From contig DASSPH010000044.1 in NCBI GenBank assembly GCA_035699745.1, positions 1 through 64,000 on the forward strand: a stretch of 64,000 bases of DNA, given 5' to 3'. The notes under the pieces are model-generated. The model was not told where the DNA came from. It was given only the letters and a program-made list of their open reading frames with translations, and did not search any database. Source of the stretch: Vicinamibacterales bacterium (GTDB lineage: Bacteria; Acidobacteriota; Vicinamibacteria; Vicinamibacterales; 2-12-FULL-66-21). Positions 1 to 9,298 of the stretch are shown here, in pieces. The stretch's first letter is position 1; each line of letters starts with the position of its first letter. The position numbers were made by a program, and so were the translations under genes.

Positions 1-253
1 GGGGGTCAGGTCTGCAAACGGGCGCACCGGGGGTCAGGTCTGCAAACGGGCGCACCGGGGGTCAGGTCTGCAGACGGGCGCACCGGGGGTCAGGTCTGCA
101 GACGGGCGGACCGGGGCTCAGGTCTGCAGACGGGCGCACCGGGGGTCAGGTCTGCAGATGGGCCCACCGGGGTCAGGTCTACAAGCGGGCGCACCAGGGA
201 GGAGGCAGGTCTACAAACGGGCGCACCTGGGGGTCAGGTCTACAAAGCAGGCG
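1..253. repeat. Tandem array of ~28-bp REP-like repeats, left of the RAYT gene
   Basis: Six units of exactly 28 bp run from 1 to 168. Two or three shorter, diverged units follow to about 253. The shared core is CAGGTCTGCAGACGGGCGC, which contains the palindrome GTCTGCAGAC. Units at the window edge are nearly identical; those closest to the transposase are degenerate. The array starts at the window edge and may continue beyond it. There are no unique spacers, so this is not CRISPR. The same core appears in inverted orientation on the far side of the transposase (1270-1438). Confidence 0.9.
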
Positions 254-277
254 GGGTCAGGTCTCGAAACGAAGGGG

Positions 278-1159
278 TCAGGGCTGGCTTTCAACCGCTG
301 CAACGACGGTATCGCGCTGGGCGCCCGCCGCATTCGCGCGGACGAGGCGCCCGACGGAACGGGCGGACAGTCCGGCGCACTCCGCGATCTCCTTGATCGA
401 GTACTCCGCGGCGAACGCGTCGATGATTCCGCCGTGCAGACCCGCTCCGCGCGTCAGCGCATCCGCCAGCAGCGTTACCAACGGGGGGGTCCCAATCCGC
501 CGCTCGCGCGCGGGGACCTCTCGTGACGCGCGCCGAGCCTCCGCCGAGAACTGCCGCGCGAATTCGTCACTGCCGATGACGCGCCGATCGCTCCGGACCA
601 GCGCCGCCATCTCCTCGTCGCCCTGGTCATCCACATACTCCAGGAGCCGCGCCAATGAAAGGCGCGTATCGGGATCGATCGCGGTGAGCAGCGACGGGAC
701 GTCAACGCACGTTGACGCCGTCCCGCAAAGCGCCGGGTAACTGCTCCATCGCCACCCTCCAGGGTGTGAGACAAGGTGCGCGCGCACGGGATTCAACAGT
801 ACGTAGCGGCAGAGACGGACGAGATAGGTGCAGGCCTCGACGATCTGCGCCTTGAAGCGCGCCTGGTAGACGTGTCCCACATGTCCGTGACGTCTGTTCC
901 ACCATTGTGCGTAGGTGCCGTTCAGTTGCCGGACGGCGCCCGACAGGTTCGGGCAGCGCGTTCGGAACACGGCGTGATAGTGCGTCGGCATCACGCAGTA
1001 CAGCCAAAGATCCAGCCGGTAGTTCTCACGCACGTCCGACAGAATCGAGACAAACCGCGCGTAGTCGAGATCGTCGAGAAAGATGCGCATCTTGTTATTG
1101 CCGCGCGACATTACGTGGTAGATGAGGCCGGCACGCTGGATGCGGAGAGGTCGAGACAT
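278..1159 (-). CDS. REP-associated tyrosine transposase (RAYT, Y1_Tnp/TnpA_REP family)
   Basis: A 293-residue protein of the Y1 single-strand transposase family, which nicks and mobilises REP hairpins. The N-terminus has the family motif GLIYHVMSRGN (11-21). The metal-binding HxH triad is His60-Tyr61-His62 in MPTHYH. The block YLVRLCRYVLLNPVRA (112-127) carries the candidate nucleophile Tyr112. A C-terminal helix-turn-helix-like segment (about 260-285, IKEIAECAGLSARSVGRL) may bind DNA. The ATG at 1159 is chosen because everything upstream in frame is translated repeat DNA. The stop codon lies inside a repeat-like GGGGTCAGG motif, so gene end and array touch. Size and domains look intact, so the enzyme may be active. 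Family assignment is confident; activity is inference. Confidence 0.9.
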   Translation of the reverse strand: MSRPLRIQRAGLIYHVMSRGNNKMRIFLDDLDYARFVSILSDVRENYRLDLWLYCVMPTHYHAVFRTRCPNLSGAVRQLNGTYAQWWNRRHGHVGHVYQARFKAQIVEACTYLVRLCRYVLLNPVRAHLVSHPGGWRWSSYPALCGTASTCVDVPSLLTAIDPDTRLSLARLLEYVDDQGDEEMAALVRSDRRVIGSDEFARQFSAEARRASREVPARERRIGTPPLVTLLADALTRGAGLHGGIIDAFAAEYSIKEIAECAGLSARSVGRLVRANAAGAQRDTVVAAVESQP

Positions 1160-1269
1160 ACCGTCCGTCAGTCCAGAATCGCGCCAAGTCGGCTGGCGCA
1201 AAATACGCCGCAAATCGAAGGACTCGTCAGCGTCAGCGGCGGAAGCGTCAACCGCAGTCACCCGAGCTG

Positions 1270-1438
1270 CGGCCCGTTCGCAGACCTGGCACCGATAAGC
1301 GCCCGTCCGCAGACCTGGCACCGATAAGCGCCCGTCCGCAGACCTGGCACCGATAAGCGCCCGTCCGCAGACCTGGCACCGGCAGGCGCCCGTTCGCAGA
1401 CCTGGCACTGGTAGGCGCACGTTCGCAGACCTGGCACC
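1270..1438. repeat. Tandem array of 29-bp REP-like repeats, right of the RAYT gene, inverted relative to the left array
   Basis: CAGACCTGGC recurs at 1281, 1310, 1339, 1368, 1397 and 1426, an exact 29-bp period in six copies. The middle copies are identical and the outer two differ in the variable segment. Read on the minus strand the core is CAGGTCTGCGGACGGGCGC, the same core as the left array. The RAYT gene therefore sits between two arrays facing each other. Besides this array, 1160-1515 holds only unremarkable flanking DNA and the start of the next gene's promoter region. Confidence 0.9.
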
Positions 1439-1515
1439 ACGGCACCACGGCAGCGGACGGCGCTACGACCGGTGGTAGTAGACGACGGGGCCTGCGTAGA
1501 ATCCCTTCACGCAGA

Positions 1516-3720
1516 ATGACCGTGAAACTGCTCTATGCCATGTCTTTGAGCCTCCTGTCGTTCGGCGCCGATGCCGAGGCTCAGACGCCGACCCGGTTTC
1601 AGGGACGCGTCGTCAGCGGCGCCGGCGAGAGCCCGGTCGCCGGCGCGACCGTATCGATCGTCGGCGTGAACGGGTCCGCGCAGACCGACACGGACGGCCG
1701 CTTCGACTGGGCGCCGGCGCCGGCCGTGCCGTTCCAGTTGATCATCGTGCTCCCCGACGGCGCCGTCGCGCAGCCGGTCATCGTCGACGCCCTGCAGGAC
1801 GGGTCGACGACCATACGCATCAAATCGCTGGCCGACGAGGCCGTCACCGTGCTCGGCGCGGCGCCCAGCATCACGACCGCGCCGGCATCCGCGACCACCG
1901 TGCTGTCCGCAACCCAGGTGTCGCAGCGGAATCCTGAAAACCTGATGCAGGCGCTCGAAACGGTGCCCGGACTCAATCAGGTAGCCGAGGGGCACGCGTC
2001 GGTTCCCGCGGTGCGCGGGCTCGCGCGCGGCCGGACGTTGTTTCTCATCGACGGCGGCCGCGTGACCGCGGAACGGCGCGTCGGGCCGAGCGGAACCTTC
2101 CTGGACCCCTCAGTGATCGAAGGGATCGACATCGCTCGCGGGCCCGGCACCGTCGCCTACGGATCGGACGCGCTGGGGGGCGTCATCTCCGTGCGGACCC
2201 GGCAGGCCGCGCCGGGCACGCCGCTGCGGACGACGATCAGCGGCACGTTCGGCACCGGGATCCCCGAAGCGCGGGGCTCCGTGGAAGTCGCGAAGGGGTT
2301 CGCGCGGGGCGGGGTGCTGGTCCAGGCGCACGTCCGCAACGCCGAGGACTACGCCGGCCCGGAGACGGACGTCTTCAACTCCGGCTGGGAGGATCAGGGC
2401 TTTCTCGTCAATGCCCAGCACACCGTCGGCCGCGGCATCCTGTCCGGCGCCTGGCAGAGCGATTTCGGACGCGACTTCGAGCGGCCGCGCAACAACTCGC
2501 GGACGGTGCGCTTCTACTACCCGTTCGAGAACTCGCATCGCTTCACCGCGTCGTACAAGCTGCCCGACGTCGGCGGCTTCCGCCAGGTGGCCTTCACCGG
2601 ATTTCTCGGCGGCTACGAGCAGCGCACCGATCAGGATCGGTTTCCGACGGCGACGACCGGCCGCAGCATCGAGCGCGCGGACGTGTCAGCCAACGACTTC
2701 CACGTCAAGGGCACCGCCGAGCGTCTGGCCGGAGGAGCGCGCATCGAATTCGGCGTCGACGTGAACGGCCGCTTCGGTCTCGAGGCGCTCGACATCACCC
2801 AGGCCTACGCCGTCGGCGGCGCGCTCACCACCGACACCACCACCGTCTCCGTCGAGAACGCGCGCCGCGTCGATGCCGGCCTGTACCTGCAAGCCGAAAC
2901 GGCGCTCGGCCCGATGGCGCGCGTGTCCGGCGGCGTCCGGGCGGATCGGGTGACCACCCGCAACACCGGCGGCTCTTTCGGCGATCGGTCGACGGCGAAC
3001 ACCGCCGGGTCGGGGTTCGGCGCCGTGACGCTCGGACCCTACGAGGGATTCAGCGTCACCGCCCAGCTGTCGCGCGGCTTCCGCGATCCCGTCCTGTCGG
3101 ACCGCTACTTCCGCGGTCCGTCGGGACGCGGATTCATCACCGGCAATCCGGATCTGGAGCCGGAAACGAGCCTGCAGTTCGATTTCGCGACCCGCTACAC
3201 CGTCGCGCGCACGCAGGTCGCCGCGTACTTCTACGACTACCGCATCACCGATCTGATCGAGCGATATTCGACCCAGACCGATTTCTTCTTCTTCAGGAAC
3301 CGCGGGCGCGCGCGGCTGCGCGGGTTCGAGGTCGAGGCGCGGTCCGAGGTCGGGCGCGGGTATTCGATCGAAGCCGGGGCGCAGATCGCGCGCGGACGGG
3401 CGCTCGACGACGACGCCAACCTCGATGACGTGTCGCCGGTGACGCTCAGCGGCGCGCTGCGCAAGGAGATCCAGGACCGCGGCTACGCCCAGCTCCGCAT
3501 CGCCTGGTTCGCGGACGACACGCGGCCCGGGCCGAGCGAGATCGCCGCGCCCGGCGCCACCCTGCTGGACCTCGGCGGCGGCTGGCGGCTCGCCCCGCAA
3601 GTGGAGCTGCGGGGATACGCGCGCAACCTGCTGAACGAGACCTACTACGCCAGTCCGGATCCGCGCTTCGTGCCCGCGCCGGGCCGCTCCGCGAGCCTCA
3701 GCGCCGTCGTCAGGTTCTAG
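1516..3720 (+). CDS. TonB-dependent outer-membrane receptor with N-terminal carboxypeptidase-regulatory-like domain
   Basis: 734 residues. A signal peptide (about 1-23, ending ADAEAQ) is followed by a CarboxypepD_reg-like beta-sandwich (about 28-105). A plug domain (about 115-230) has the typical LMQALETVPGLNQ and YGSDALGGVISVRTRQ motifs. The 22-strand type barrel ends in the outer-membrane C-terminal Phe (VVRF). It should import an unknown ligand with energy from TonB-ExbBD. No substrate-binding or regulatory partner is adjacent, so the ligand cannot be named. A TAGAAT hexamer at 1497-1502 and a short hairpin (CTGCGT / ACGCAG, 1492-1514) precede the ATG. The gene ends in CTAG, shared with the stop of convergent nadK. 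Confidence 0.92.
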   Translation: MTVKLLYAMSLSLLSFGADAEAQTPTRFQGRVVSGAGESPVAGATVSIVGVNGSAQTDTDGRFDWAPAPAVPFQLIIVLPDGAVAQPVIVDALQDGSTTIRIKSLADEAVTVLGAAPSITTAPASATTVLSATQVSQRNPENLMQALETVPGLNQVAEGHASVPAVRGLARGRTLFLIDGGRVTAERRVGPSGTFLDPSVIEGIDIARGPGTVAYGSDALGGVISVRTRQAAPGTPLRTTISGTFGTGIPEARGSVEVAKGFARGGVLVQAHVRNAEDYAGPETDVFNSGWEDQGFLVNAQHTVGRGILSGAWQSDFGRDFERPRNNSRTVRFYYPFENSHRFTASYKLPDVGGFRQVAFTGFLGGYEQRTDQDRFPTATTGRSIERADVSANDFHVKGTAERLAGGARIEFGVDVNGRFGLEALDITQAYAVGGALTTDTTTVSVENARRVDAGLYLQAETALGPMARVSGGVRADRVTTRNTGGSFGDRSTANTAGSGFGAVTLGPYEGFSVTAQLSRGFRDPVLSDRYFRGPSGRGFITGNPDLEPETSLQFDFATRYTVARTQVAAYFYDYRITDLIERYSTQTDFFFFRNRGRARLRGFEVEARSEVGRGYSIEAGAQIARGRALDDDANLDDVSPVTLSGALRKEIQDRGYAQLRIAWFADDTRPGPSEIAAPGATLLDLGGGWRLAPQVELRGYARNLLNETYYASPDPRFVPAPGRSASLSAVVRF

Positions 3721-4616
3721 TCGCGCCCGTCACGTTCCGGCCGCGGACTCGCCGCCCACTGCAGCTTCTCGCGCAGCAGATCGAAATACGATCGCCGCGC
3801 CGACTTCACCATGCGCACCGGGCGCGGCGCGCGGCGGACGGTAATCAGATCGTTCTCGTGGAGCTCGAAGCCGCGCTGCCCGTCGAAGGTGACGAACACC
3901 TCGTCGCGCGCATCCATGATCGGCCGCACGTGCACCTGGGACGATCCGGGAATGACCACCGGACGATTGGTCAGGGTGTGCGGCGCAATCGGCGTCAGGA
4001 CCATCGCGTCGACTGCGGGGTGCACGATCGGCCCGCCGGCGGCGAGGTTGTAGGCCGTCGATCCGGTCGGGCTCGCGATGATCAGCCCGTCGGCGCGGAA
4101 GCGCGTCACCGGCGCCTCGCCGACGGTGACCGAGATCTCGATGATGCGCGACAGCGCCCCTTTGGTGATGACGATGTCGTTGAGGACGGTGTGGTCGGCG
4201 AACACGCCGTGCTGCCGCACCGTCCGCGCCGTCAGCATGCTGCGCGGTTCGAGCGTGGCGCGTCCCTCGAGGGTCGCCTCGAGCGCGTCGTACAGCTCCG
4301 GCAGCGTGATCTCGGTGAGGAAACCGAGGCTGCCGTAGTTGACGCCGAGGATCGGCACGTCGACGTCGGCCGCCGCGACGCGCGCCGCCATGCCGATCAG
4401 CGTGCCGTCGCCGCCGAGCACGACGATCAGGTCGCACTCGCGCGGCAGGTTGTCGCGCGTCACCGTCGGGCGGTCCGGCGGCACGCCGGCAAGCAGCGCG
4501 GTCTCCTCCTCGAATACCGCCCGCACGTCGCGGGCCTCGAGCCACCCCGCCAGCTCGGCGATGACGCCTGACGCCGCGGTGAGCCCGCGCTTCGCCGTCA
4601 GGCCGACGCGGGTCAT
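3717..4616 (-). CDS. nadK: NAD kinase
   Basis: Phosphorylates NAD+ to NADP+ in the cytoplasm. The GGDGT nucleotide-binding motif lies near residue 68, followed by GVNYGSLGFLTE and the second conserved block SPTGSTAYNLAAGGPIVHP. 299 residues from the ATG at 4616, a normal length for the family; MTRVGLTAKRG starts just ahead of conserved sequence. A TTG at 4646 would add ten residues and give a 4-nt TTGA overlap with the tlyA stop, matching the coupled overlaps elsewhere in this operon, so the start is not settled. It is the last gene of the ymdB-xseA-xseB-ispA-tlyA-nadK operon, an order also seen in other phyla. Confidence 0.93.
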   Translation of the reverse strand: MTRVGLTAKRGLTAASGVIAELAGWLEARDVRAVFEEETALLAGVPPDRPTVTRDNLPRECDLIVVLGGDGTLIGMAARVAAADVDVPILGVNYGSLGFLTEITLPELYDALEATLEGRATLEPRSMLTARTVRQHGVFADHTVLNDIVITKGALSRIIEISVTVGEAPVTRFRADGLIIASPTGSTAYNLAAGGPIVHPAVDAMVLTPIAPHTLTNRPVVIPGSSQVHVRPIMDARDEVFVTFDGQRGFELHENDLITVRRAPRPVRMVKSARRSYFDLLREKLQWAASPRPERDGRD

Positions 4617-4642
4617 GGGGCAGGGACGCTCGGCGCTCACGG

Positions 4643-5392
4643 TCAATGCCGCCGGAGATGGAGGAAGAACTCGCGGTTCCCCTCCGTGCCGGTGATGGGC
4701 GACTCGGTCATGGCGATGCGGGTCAATCCTAGCGCATCCGCCGCCGCCGACACGTCCTCGACGACGCGCGAGTGCACGGCGGTGTCGCGCACCAGTCCGC
4801 CCCTGCCCACCTCCTCGCGGCCGGCCTCGAACTGCGGCTTCACCAGCACGACCAGGTCGGCGCCGCCGGCGAGCAGCGGGACGATCGCCGGCAGCACCTG
4901 GCGCACCGAGATGAACGACAGGTCCATCGTCACGATGTCGAAGGCTCGCGCGTCCTCGGGAAGCTGCGCCGGCGTGAGCAGCCGCGCGTTCACCCGCTCG
5001 AGCACCGCGACGCGCGGATCCGAGCGAAGACGCCAGTCGAGTTGTCCGTGGCCGACGTCCAGGGCGACGACCCGCCGCGCGCCGCGGCGGAGCAGCACGT
5101 CCGTGAAGCCGCCCGTCGATGCGCCGACGTCGAGCGCGAGACGGCCGCGGACGTCGAGGGCGAAGACGTCGAGCGCGTGCGCCAGCTTCACGCCGCCGCG
5201 GCCGACGTAGGGGTGGTCCGGTTCGATGAGCGTGATGTCGGCCGTGCCGTCCACCGGCGCGCCCGCCTTCGAGACGACGGCGCCGTTGACGCGCACCCGG
5301 CCGGCGAGGATCAGCGCCCGCGCGCGCTCGCGCGAGGCGGCGAGGCCGCGCGCGACCAGAGCGGCGTCGAGGCGCGAAGCGGCCTTCTTCAC
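4643..5392 (-). CDS. tlyA: TlyA-family rRNA (cytidine-2'-O)-methyltransferase
   Basis: 249 residues. An N-terminal S4 RNA-binding domain (about 5-65) precedes a FtsJ/RrmJ-type methyltransferase domain. The SAM-binding motif is LDVGASTGGFTDVLL and the catalytic region includes VTMDLSFIS and VLVKPQFEAG. TlyA proteins methylate 16S and/or 23S rRNA; some are annotated as hemolysins for historical reasons. The start codon is GTG. The gene lies between ispA (4-bp gap) and nadK, a typical neighbourhood, although the dxs gene often found here is absent. Confidence 0.92.
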   Translation of the reverse strand: MKKAASRLDAALVARGLAASRERARALILAGRVRVNGAVVSKAGAPVDGTADITLIEPDHPYVGRGGVKLAHALDVFALDVRGRLALDVGASTGGFTDVLLRRGARRVVALDVGHGQLDWRLRSDPRVAVLERVNARLLTPAQLPEDARAFDIVTMDLSFISVRQVLPAIVPLLAGGADLVVLVKPQFEAGREEVGRGGLVRDTAVHSRVVEDVSAAADALGLTRIAMTESPITGTEGNREFFLHLRRH

Positions 5393-5396
5393 GACG

Positions 5397-6362
5397 TCAG
5401 TTGGTGCGGCTAATCACCCAGCGGGCGATCGCCGGCAGGTAGCTGTCGCGGAAATCCGCGGCATCCCGCCGCGCGTCGAGCGCGGCGATCGCGCGCTCCA
5501 CGCAGTCGGCGGCCATTCGGCGGGACGGGTCGAGACCGTACAGAGCCGGGTAGGTCGGCTTGCCGGCGGCGGCGTCCTTGCCGGCGGTCTTGCCGAGCGC
5601 CTGGGACGCCCCTTCGACGTCGAGGATGTCGTCGACGATCTGAAACGCGAGCCCGAGCTCGGACGCGTAGCGCTCGATCGCCTGCACCTGCGCGGCCGTC
5701 GCGCCGGCCATGATCGCGCCCGCCGCCGCCGACGCGCGGATCAGGGCGCCCGTCTTGCGCGCGTGCATCGCGCGCAGCCCTTCCGCGTCGAACGACGATC
5801 CCGATCCCGCCGCCTCGAGATCGATGGCCTGGCCGCCGACCATCCCGCAGGGGCCGGCGGCGTCGGCGACGACGCGGATCGCGTGCAGTTTGCGCGCGGC
5901 GAGCGCCGGTTCGGCAGGCTCGCGGGCCATCAGCGCGAACGCTTCGGTGAGCAGTCCGTCGCCGGCGAGAATCGCCTGACCCTCGCCGAAGACGACGTGA
6001 TTGGTCGGCCGTCCGCGCCGCAGGGTGTCGTCGTCCATTGCCGGCAGGTCGTCGTGCACGAGCGAGTAGGTGTGGATCAGTTCGAGGGCGCAGGCGGCGG
6101 GAAGGGACAAGGCGCGGGCCTCGTCCGCATGGAGCCCGTGCGCGCGGCCGGCGGCTTCCGCCGCGGCGAGCGCGAGGATCGGCCGCAGCCGCTTGCCGCC
6201 GGCGAAGAGGCTGTACCGCATCGCCTCGCCGACCCGCGCCGGACAGGCGGGCGCGGAGGGCAGGAACCGTTCGAGCGCCGCGTCGACGTCGTTGCGCCGC
6301 GCCTCGAGCCAGCCGCGCAGATCGCCGGCCGGGTTCGCCGCGTCGTGCGAAGGGGCGCTCAC
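5397..6362 (-). CDS. ispA: Polyprenyl synthetase (farnesyl/geranylgeranyl diphosphate synthase)
   Basis: Condenses isopentenyl diphosphate with allylic diphosphates to C15 or C20 prenyl chains. 321 residues. Both Asp-rich motifs are present: DDLPAMDDD (104-112) and a second DDILD near 238. GGKRLRP (55-61) and the KTGAL lysine are also conserved. The second Asp motif has the bacterial DDILDVEG form. GTG start; GTGA overlap with the xseB stop indicates translational coupling. Product chain length cannot be read with certainty from sequence. Confidence 0.92.
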   Translation of the reverse strand: MSAPSHDAANPAGDLRGWLEARRNDVDAALERFLPSAPACPARVGEAMRYSLFAGGKRLRPILALAAAEAAGRAHGLHADEARALSLPAACALELIHTYSLVHDDLPAMDDDTLRRGRPTNHVVFGEGQAILAGDGLLTEAFALMAREPAEPALAARKLHAIRVVADAAGPCGMVGGQAIDLEAAGSGSSFDAEGLRAMHARKTGALIRASAAAGAIMAGATAAQVQAIERYASELGLAFQIVDDILDVEGASQALGKTAGKDAAAGKPTYPALYGLDPSRRMAADCVERAIAALDARRDAADFRDSYLPAIARWVISRTN

Positions 6363-6601
6363 CGCGATCGGTCGTCGCCGGCAAGCGAGGCCGGCGCCGG
6401 CTTGATCTCGCCGCGGTCGTTCAGAATCTCGACGCGCCGCTCGGCTTCCTCCAGCTTGGCATGGCAGAAGCGGGAGAGCGCCACGCCGCGCTCGAACAGC
6501 GCCAGCGATTTCTCCAGCGCGAGGTCGCCGTCTTCGAGCGTCTTCACGATCGTCTCGAGCTCCGCGATCGCCGACTCGAAATCCTTGATTGTGGGGTCCA
6601 T
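6359..6601 (-). CDS. xseB: Exodeoxyribonuclease VII small subunit
   Basis: 80 residues, the usual size. It has the conserved N-terminal helix pattern [26 protein letters not shown] and the central [18 protein letters not shown] region. Several XseB subunits wrap the large subunit XseA to form exonuclease VII, which degrades single-stranded DNA. The ATG at 6601 begins 4 bp after the xseA stop, which supports co-translation; longer upstream extensions are not family-like. The 3' end overlaps ispA by 4 nt. Confidence 0.93.
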   Translation of the reverse strand: MDPTIKDFESAIAELETIVKTLEDGDLALEKSLALFERGVALSRFCHAKLEEAERRVEILNDRGEIKPAPASLAGDDRSR

Positions 6602-6605
6602 CGTG

Positions 6606-8006
6606 TCACTCCGGCGAACGCCGTTCGACGGTCGCCGCGATCTCGCCGCTCGCCAGCGTGATTTGCACCGTCTCGCCCGGACTGACGGACGCCGCGCTGC
6701 GGACGATCGCCGTCTTGTCGGCGTTCCAGCAGACAGCATAGCCCCGGCCGAGCACCGCGAGGGGGCTGAGATTCTCGAGCCGGCCGGCGAGCGCCCGGAA
6801 ACGGGCGTCGGCGCGGTGGCGGTCGCGCCCCGCGGCGGCGGTCAATCTGCCGCGGCCGGCGGTCAGGCGCGCGCGCATGGACGCGAGGTGGCGGGCGAGA
6901 TCGCGCTGCTCGAGGCGCTGCCGCAGCAGCCGGTACGACCGCGCGCGCCCGTCGAGCGAGGCGCGGACCGCATGCCGCAGCGCATGCGTCAGCTCGGCCG
7001 CGTGCCGGCCGCGCAGCGCCAGGCGGGCGTGGAATCCGGCCAGTCCGCGGCGGCTGCCGAGCACATGGACGGTGGTCCGGCGCCGCTGCAGGTCGGCTCT
7101 CGCCGCTGCGTCGAGCCGGCCGGTCAGCCGCTCGATCCGGCTGCAGAATTCATCCTTCGCCGCCACGACCATCTCGGCGGCGGCCGACGGCGTCGGCGCG
7201 CGCAGGTCGGCGACGAAATCCGCGATCGTCACGTCGGTCTCATGCCCCACCGCCGACACCACCGGAACCGGCGAGCGGACGATGGCGCGGGCCACGCGCT
7301 CTTCGTTGAAGGCCCAGAGATCCTCGATCGACCCGCCGCCGCGGCCGACGATGATCACGTCCACGCCGGGCTCACGCGCGATCATGCGCAGCGCCGTCGC
7401 CACGTCCGCCGCCGCGTCGTCCCCCTGCACCCGCGCCGGACGAATCAGCACGCTCGCGTTGGGGGCCCGGCGCCGCAGCACCTTGAGAATGTCGCGCAGC
7501 GCCGCGCCGTCGAGCGAGGTCACGATGCCGATGCGCCGGGGGAGCGCCGGCAGCGGCCGCTTGCGCGCGCGGTCGAAGAGCCCTTCGGCCTGCAGCTTTT
7601 TCTTCAATTGATCGAACGCGAGCTGCAGCGCGCCGAGCCCGTGCGGCTCCATGTGCTCGCAGACGATCTGGTATTCCCCCTTCGGCTCGTAGACGCTGAG
7701 CCGCCCGCGCGCGACGACGTGCAGGCCGTCTTCGGGCTTGAAGCGCAGGTAGCGCACGGCGGTCCGGAACATCACCGCCTTGATCTGCGCGGCGCCGTCC
7801 TTGAGGGTGAAATACATGTGGCCGGTATTCCACACCTTGCAGTTGGAGATCTCCCCTTCGATCCACACCTCGCCGAACGTGCTCTCGACGAGGGCGCGGA
7901 TGCCGGAGGTCAACTCGCTGACGGTGTAGACGCGGCGGACCGGCGGCGGCGCCGCCTCGCGCACCGGTTCGTCTTCCTCCTCGAACGGGATGTCGAACAG
8001 GTCCAT
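6606..8006 (-). CDS. xseA: Exodeoxyribonuclease VII large subunit
   Basis: 466 residues. An N-terminal OB-fold (about 22-115, [15 protein letters not shown] and the [10 protein letters not shown] block) precedes the catalytic domain with [37 protein letters not shown] and [17 protein letters not shown] long Arg-rich coiled region follows. It forms exonuclease VII with XseB. The ATG at 8006 shares one base with the ymdB stop (TAATG). The housekeeping operon and complete motifs suggest a functional enzyme. Confidence 0.95.
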   Translation of the reverse strand: MDLFDIPFEEEDEPVREAAPPPVRRVYTVSELTSGIRALVESTFGEVWIEGEISNCKVWNTGHMYFTLKDGAAQIKAVMFRTAVRYLRFKPEDGLHVVARGRLSVYEPKGEYQIVCEHMEPHGLGALQLAFDQLKKKLQAEGLFDRARKRPLPALPRRIGIVTSLDGAALRDILKVLRRRAPNASVLIRPARVQGDDAAADVATALRMIAREPGVDVIIVGRGGGSIEDLWAFNEERVARAIVRSPVPVVSAVGHETDVTIADFVADLRAPTPSAAAEMVVAAKDEFCSRIERLTGRLDAAARADLQRRRTTVHVLGSRRGLAGFHARLALRGRHAAELTHALRHAVRASLDGRARSYRLLRQRLEQRDLARHLASMRARLTAGRGRLTAAAGRDRHRADARFRALAGRLENLSPLAVLGRGYAVCWNADKTAIVRSAASVSPGETVQITLASGEIAATVERRSPE

Positions 8007-8824
8007 TACCGTCCCGCGGTCTGCGGCGCCAGCGCGTCGACGTCGGCGGTGGAGAGCGTCAGCCGCTGGATCGAGGTCGCGCGGCCGGTGGCGAGATCGG
8101 CGGTGACGATCACGCCGTTCAGGCGGCCCGGCCCGGTCGCCGACTCGAACTTCGCCGGCAGGCCGGTGACGAACCGCGACAGCGCGATCTCCGTGGTCAC
8201 GCCGATGATCGAGTCGTGCGGCCCGGTCATGCCCGCGTCGGTGAGATAGGCGGTGCCCTTGGGGAGGATGCGCTCGTCGGCGGTCTGCACGTGCGTGTGG
8301 GTGCCGAAGACGCCGGTGACGCGGCCGTCGAGGTGCCAGCCCATGGCGATTTTCTCGGAGGTCGCCTCGGCGTGGAAGTCGACGATGATGACGCGCGCCT
8401 TGGCGCGGAGCGCGTCGATCTCCCGCAGCACGACGGCGAACGGATCGTCGAGCGGCTGCATGAAGATCCGCCCCATCACGTTGATGACGCCGATGGCTTC
8501 GCCGCTGCGGGTGCGGCCCAGATGGCTGCCGCGGCCGGGCGCGGCGGCGGGGAAGTTCGCCGGGCGCAGCAGCTTCGGCTGCCGCGGGATGTAGTCGAGC
8601 ACTTCCTTCTTGTCCCAGACGTGGTTGCCGGTGGTCATCGCGTCGACGCCGTAGCCGAGGATCGTGTCGGCGATGTCGCCGGTGATCCCGAAGCCGGCGG
8701 CGGCGTTCTCGACGTTGGCGATGACGTAGTCCAGCGATTCGCGCTCGATCAGCGCGGGGATGGCGCGGCGCGCGATCTCGCGTCCGGGTTTGCCGAAGAT
8801 GTCGCCGACGAACAGGATGCGCAT
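8006..8824 (-). CDS. ymdB: YmdB-type metallophosphoesterase (2',3'-cyclic nucleotide phosphodiesterase family)
   Basis: 272 residues from the ATG at 8824. The N-terminus MRILFVGDIFGKPGR carries the first metal-binding Asp. Later metal ligands are seen in IANVENAAAGFG, TTGNHVWDKKE, VDFHAEATSEK and FGTHTHVQTADE. Family members hydrolyse 2',3'-cyclic nucleotides and affect developmental choices in Bacillus; the role here is unknown. It is the first gene of the xse-isp-tly-nad operon, beginning 1 bp after the hsp20 stop, so it may also be read from the hsp20 promoter. Confidence 0.9.
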   Translation of the reverse strand: MRILFVGDIFGKPGREIARRAIPALIERESLDYVIANVENAAAGFGITGDIADTILGYGVDAMTTGNHVWDKKEVLDYIPRQPKLLRPANFPAAAPGRGSHLGRTRSGEAIGVINVMGRIFMQPLDDPFAVVLREIDALRAKARVIIVDFHAEATSEKIAMGWHLDGRVTGVFGTHTHVQTADERILPKGTAYLTDAGMTGPHDSIIGVTTEIALSRFVTGLPAKFESATGPGRLNGVIVTADLATGRATSIQRLTLSTADVDALAPQTAGR

Positions 8825-8825
8825 G

Positions 8826-9236
8826 CTAGCGGATCGGGATGCGGATCTGTGCGCCGCGGCGTTCCTCGATCCGCGGCAGCGTGACGCGCAGCTCGCCGGC
8901 ATTCAGCGTCGCCGCGGCCCGGCCGGCGTCGAAGGCGCCGTCGACGCGGATGGCGCGCGCGAAGCGCCCGAAGGCGCGCTCGGCCATGTGAAAGCCGGCG
9001 TCGGCGTGCTCGCAGGTGTGGGGCAGCTTCTGTCCGGCGATCAGCAGCACGCTGTCGGCGAAGACGATGTCGATGTCCGCGGCGCGGACGCCAGGCACGT
9101 CGAGGCGAATCTCGAGGCCGCCGGCGGTCTCGAGCACGTCCATCGGCGGCGTGCATTCCGCCGCGGCCCGGGTCTGCTCGAGCAGGCGACGGAGGTGGGA
9201 GGGCAGGTCGCGGCGTTCGACGTAGACGCGGGCCAT
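8826..9236 (-). CDS. Small heat shock protein, Hsp20/alpha-crystallin family (first copy)
   Basis: 136 residues with an alpha-crystallin domain (about 30-125): PPMDVLETAGGLEIRLDVPGV opens the domain and LRVTLPRIEE gives the C-terminal beta strand. Its C-terminal tail carries an IRIPI-type I-x-I motif used in oligomer contacts. It is an ATP-independent holdase. A TAAAAT hexamer ends 6 nt from the ATG with no Shine-Dalgarno site, so a leaderless mRNA is predicted. It diverges from a second hsp20 at 9395. Confidence 0.93.
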   Translation of the reverse strand: MARVYVERRDLPSHLRRLLEQTRAAAECTPPMDVLETAGGLEIRLDVPGVRAADIDIVFADSVLLIAGQKLPHTCEHADAGFHMAERAFGRFARAIRVDGAFDAGRAAATLNAGELRVTLPRIEERRGAQIRIPIR

Positions 9237-9298
9237 CCGGCGATTTTAGCACTCGCGGCGGAAGGGCCCGAAAATCAGGGGATAATCGTGATATCTTG

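Noticed and set aside
1-253. CRISPR array
   Set aside because: Units follow head to tail with no unique spacers, and no cas genes are present.
158-526. Plus-strand ORF over the left array
   Set aside because: Partly repeat DNA and partly antisense to the RAYT gene.
1160-1448. Cys-rich repeat protein (CQVCGRAL... type) read from the right array
   Set aside because: The 29-bp period cycles through all frames, so similar peptides appear in each; this is translated repeat DNA.
5226-8249. 1007-residue plus-strand ORF
   Set aside because: Antisense to ispA, xseB and xseA, which have all family motifs.
9246-9254. CIRCE element upstream of hsp20 (TTAGCACTC)
   Set aside because: Only the left half is present; the matching GAGTGCTAA arm at the right distance is missing.
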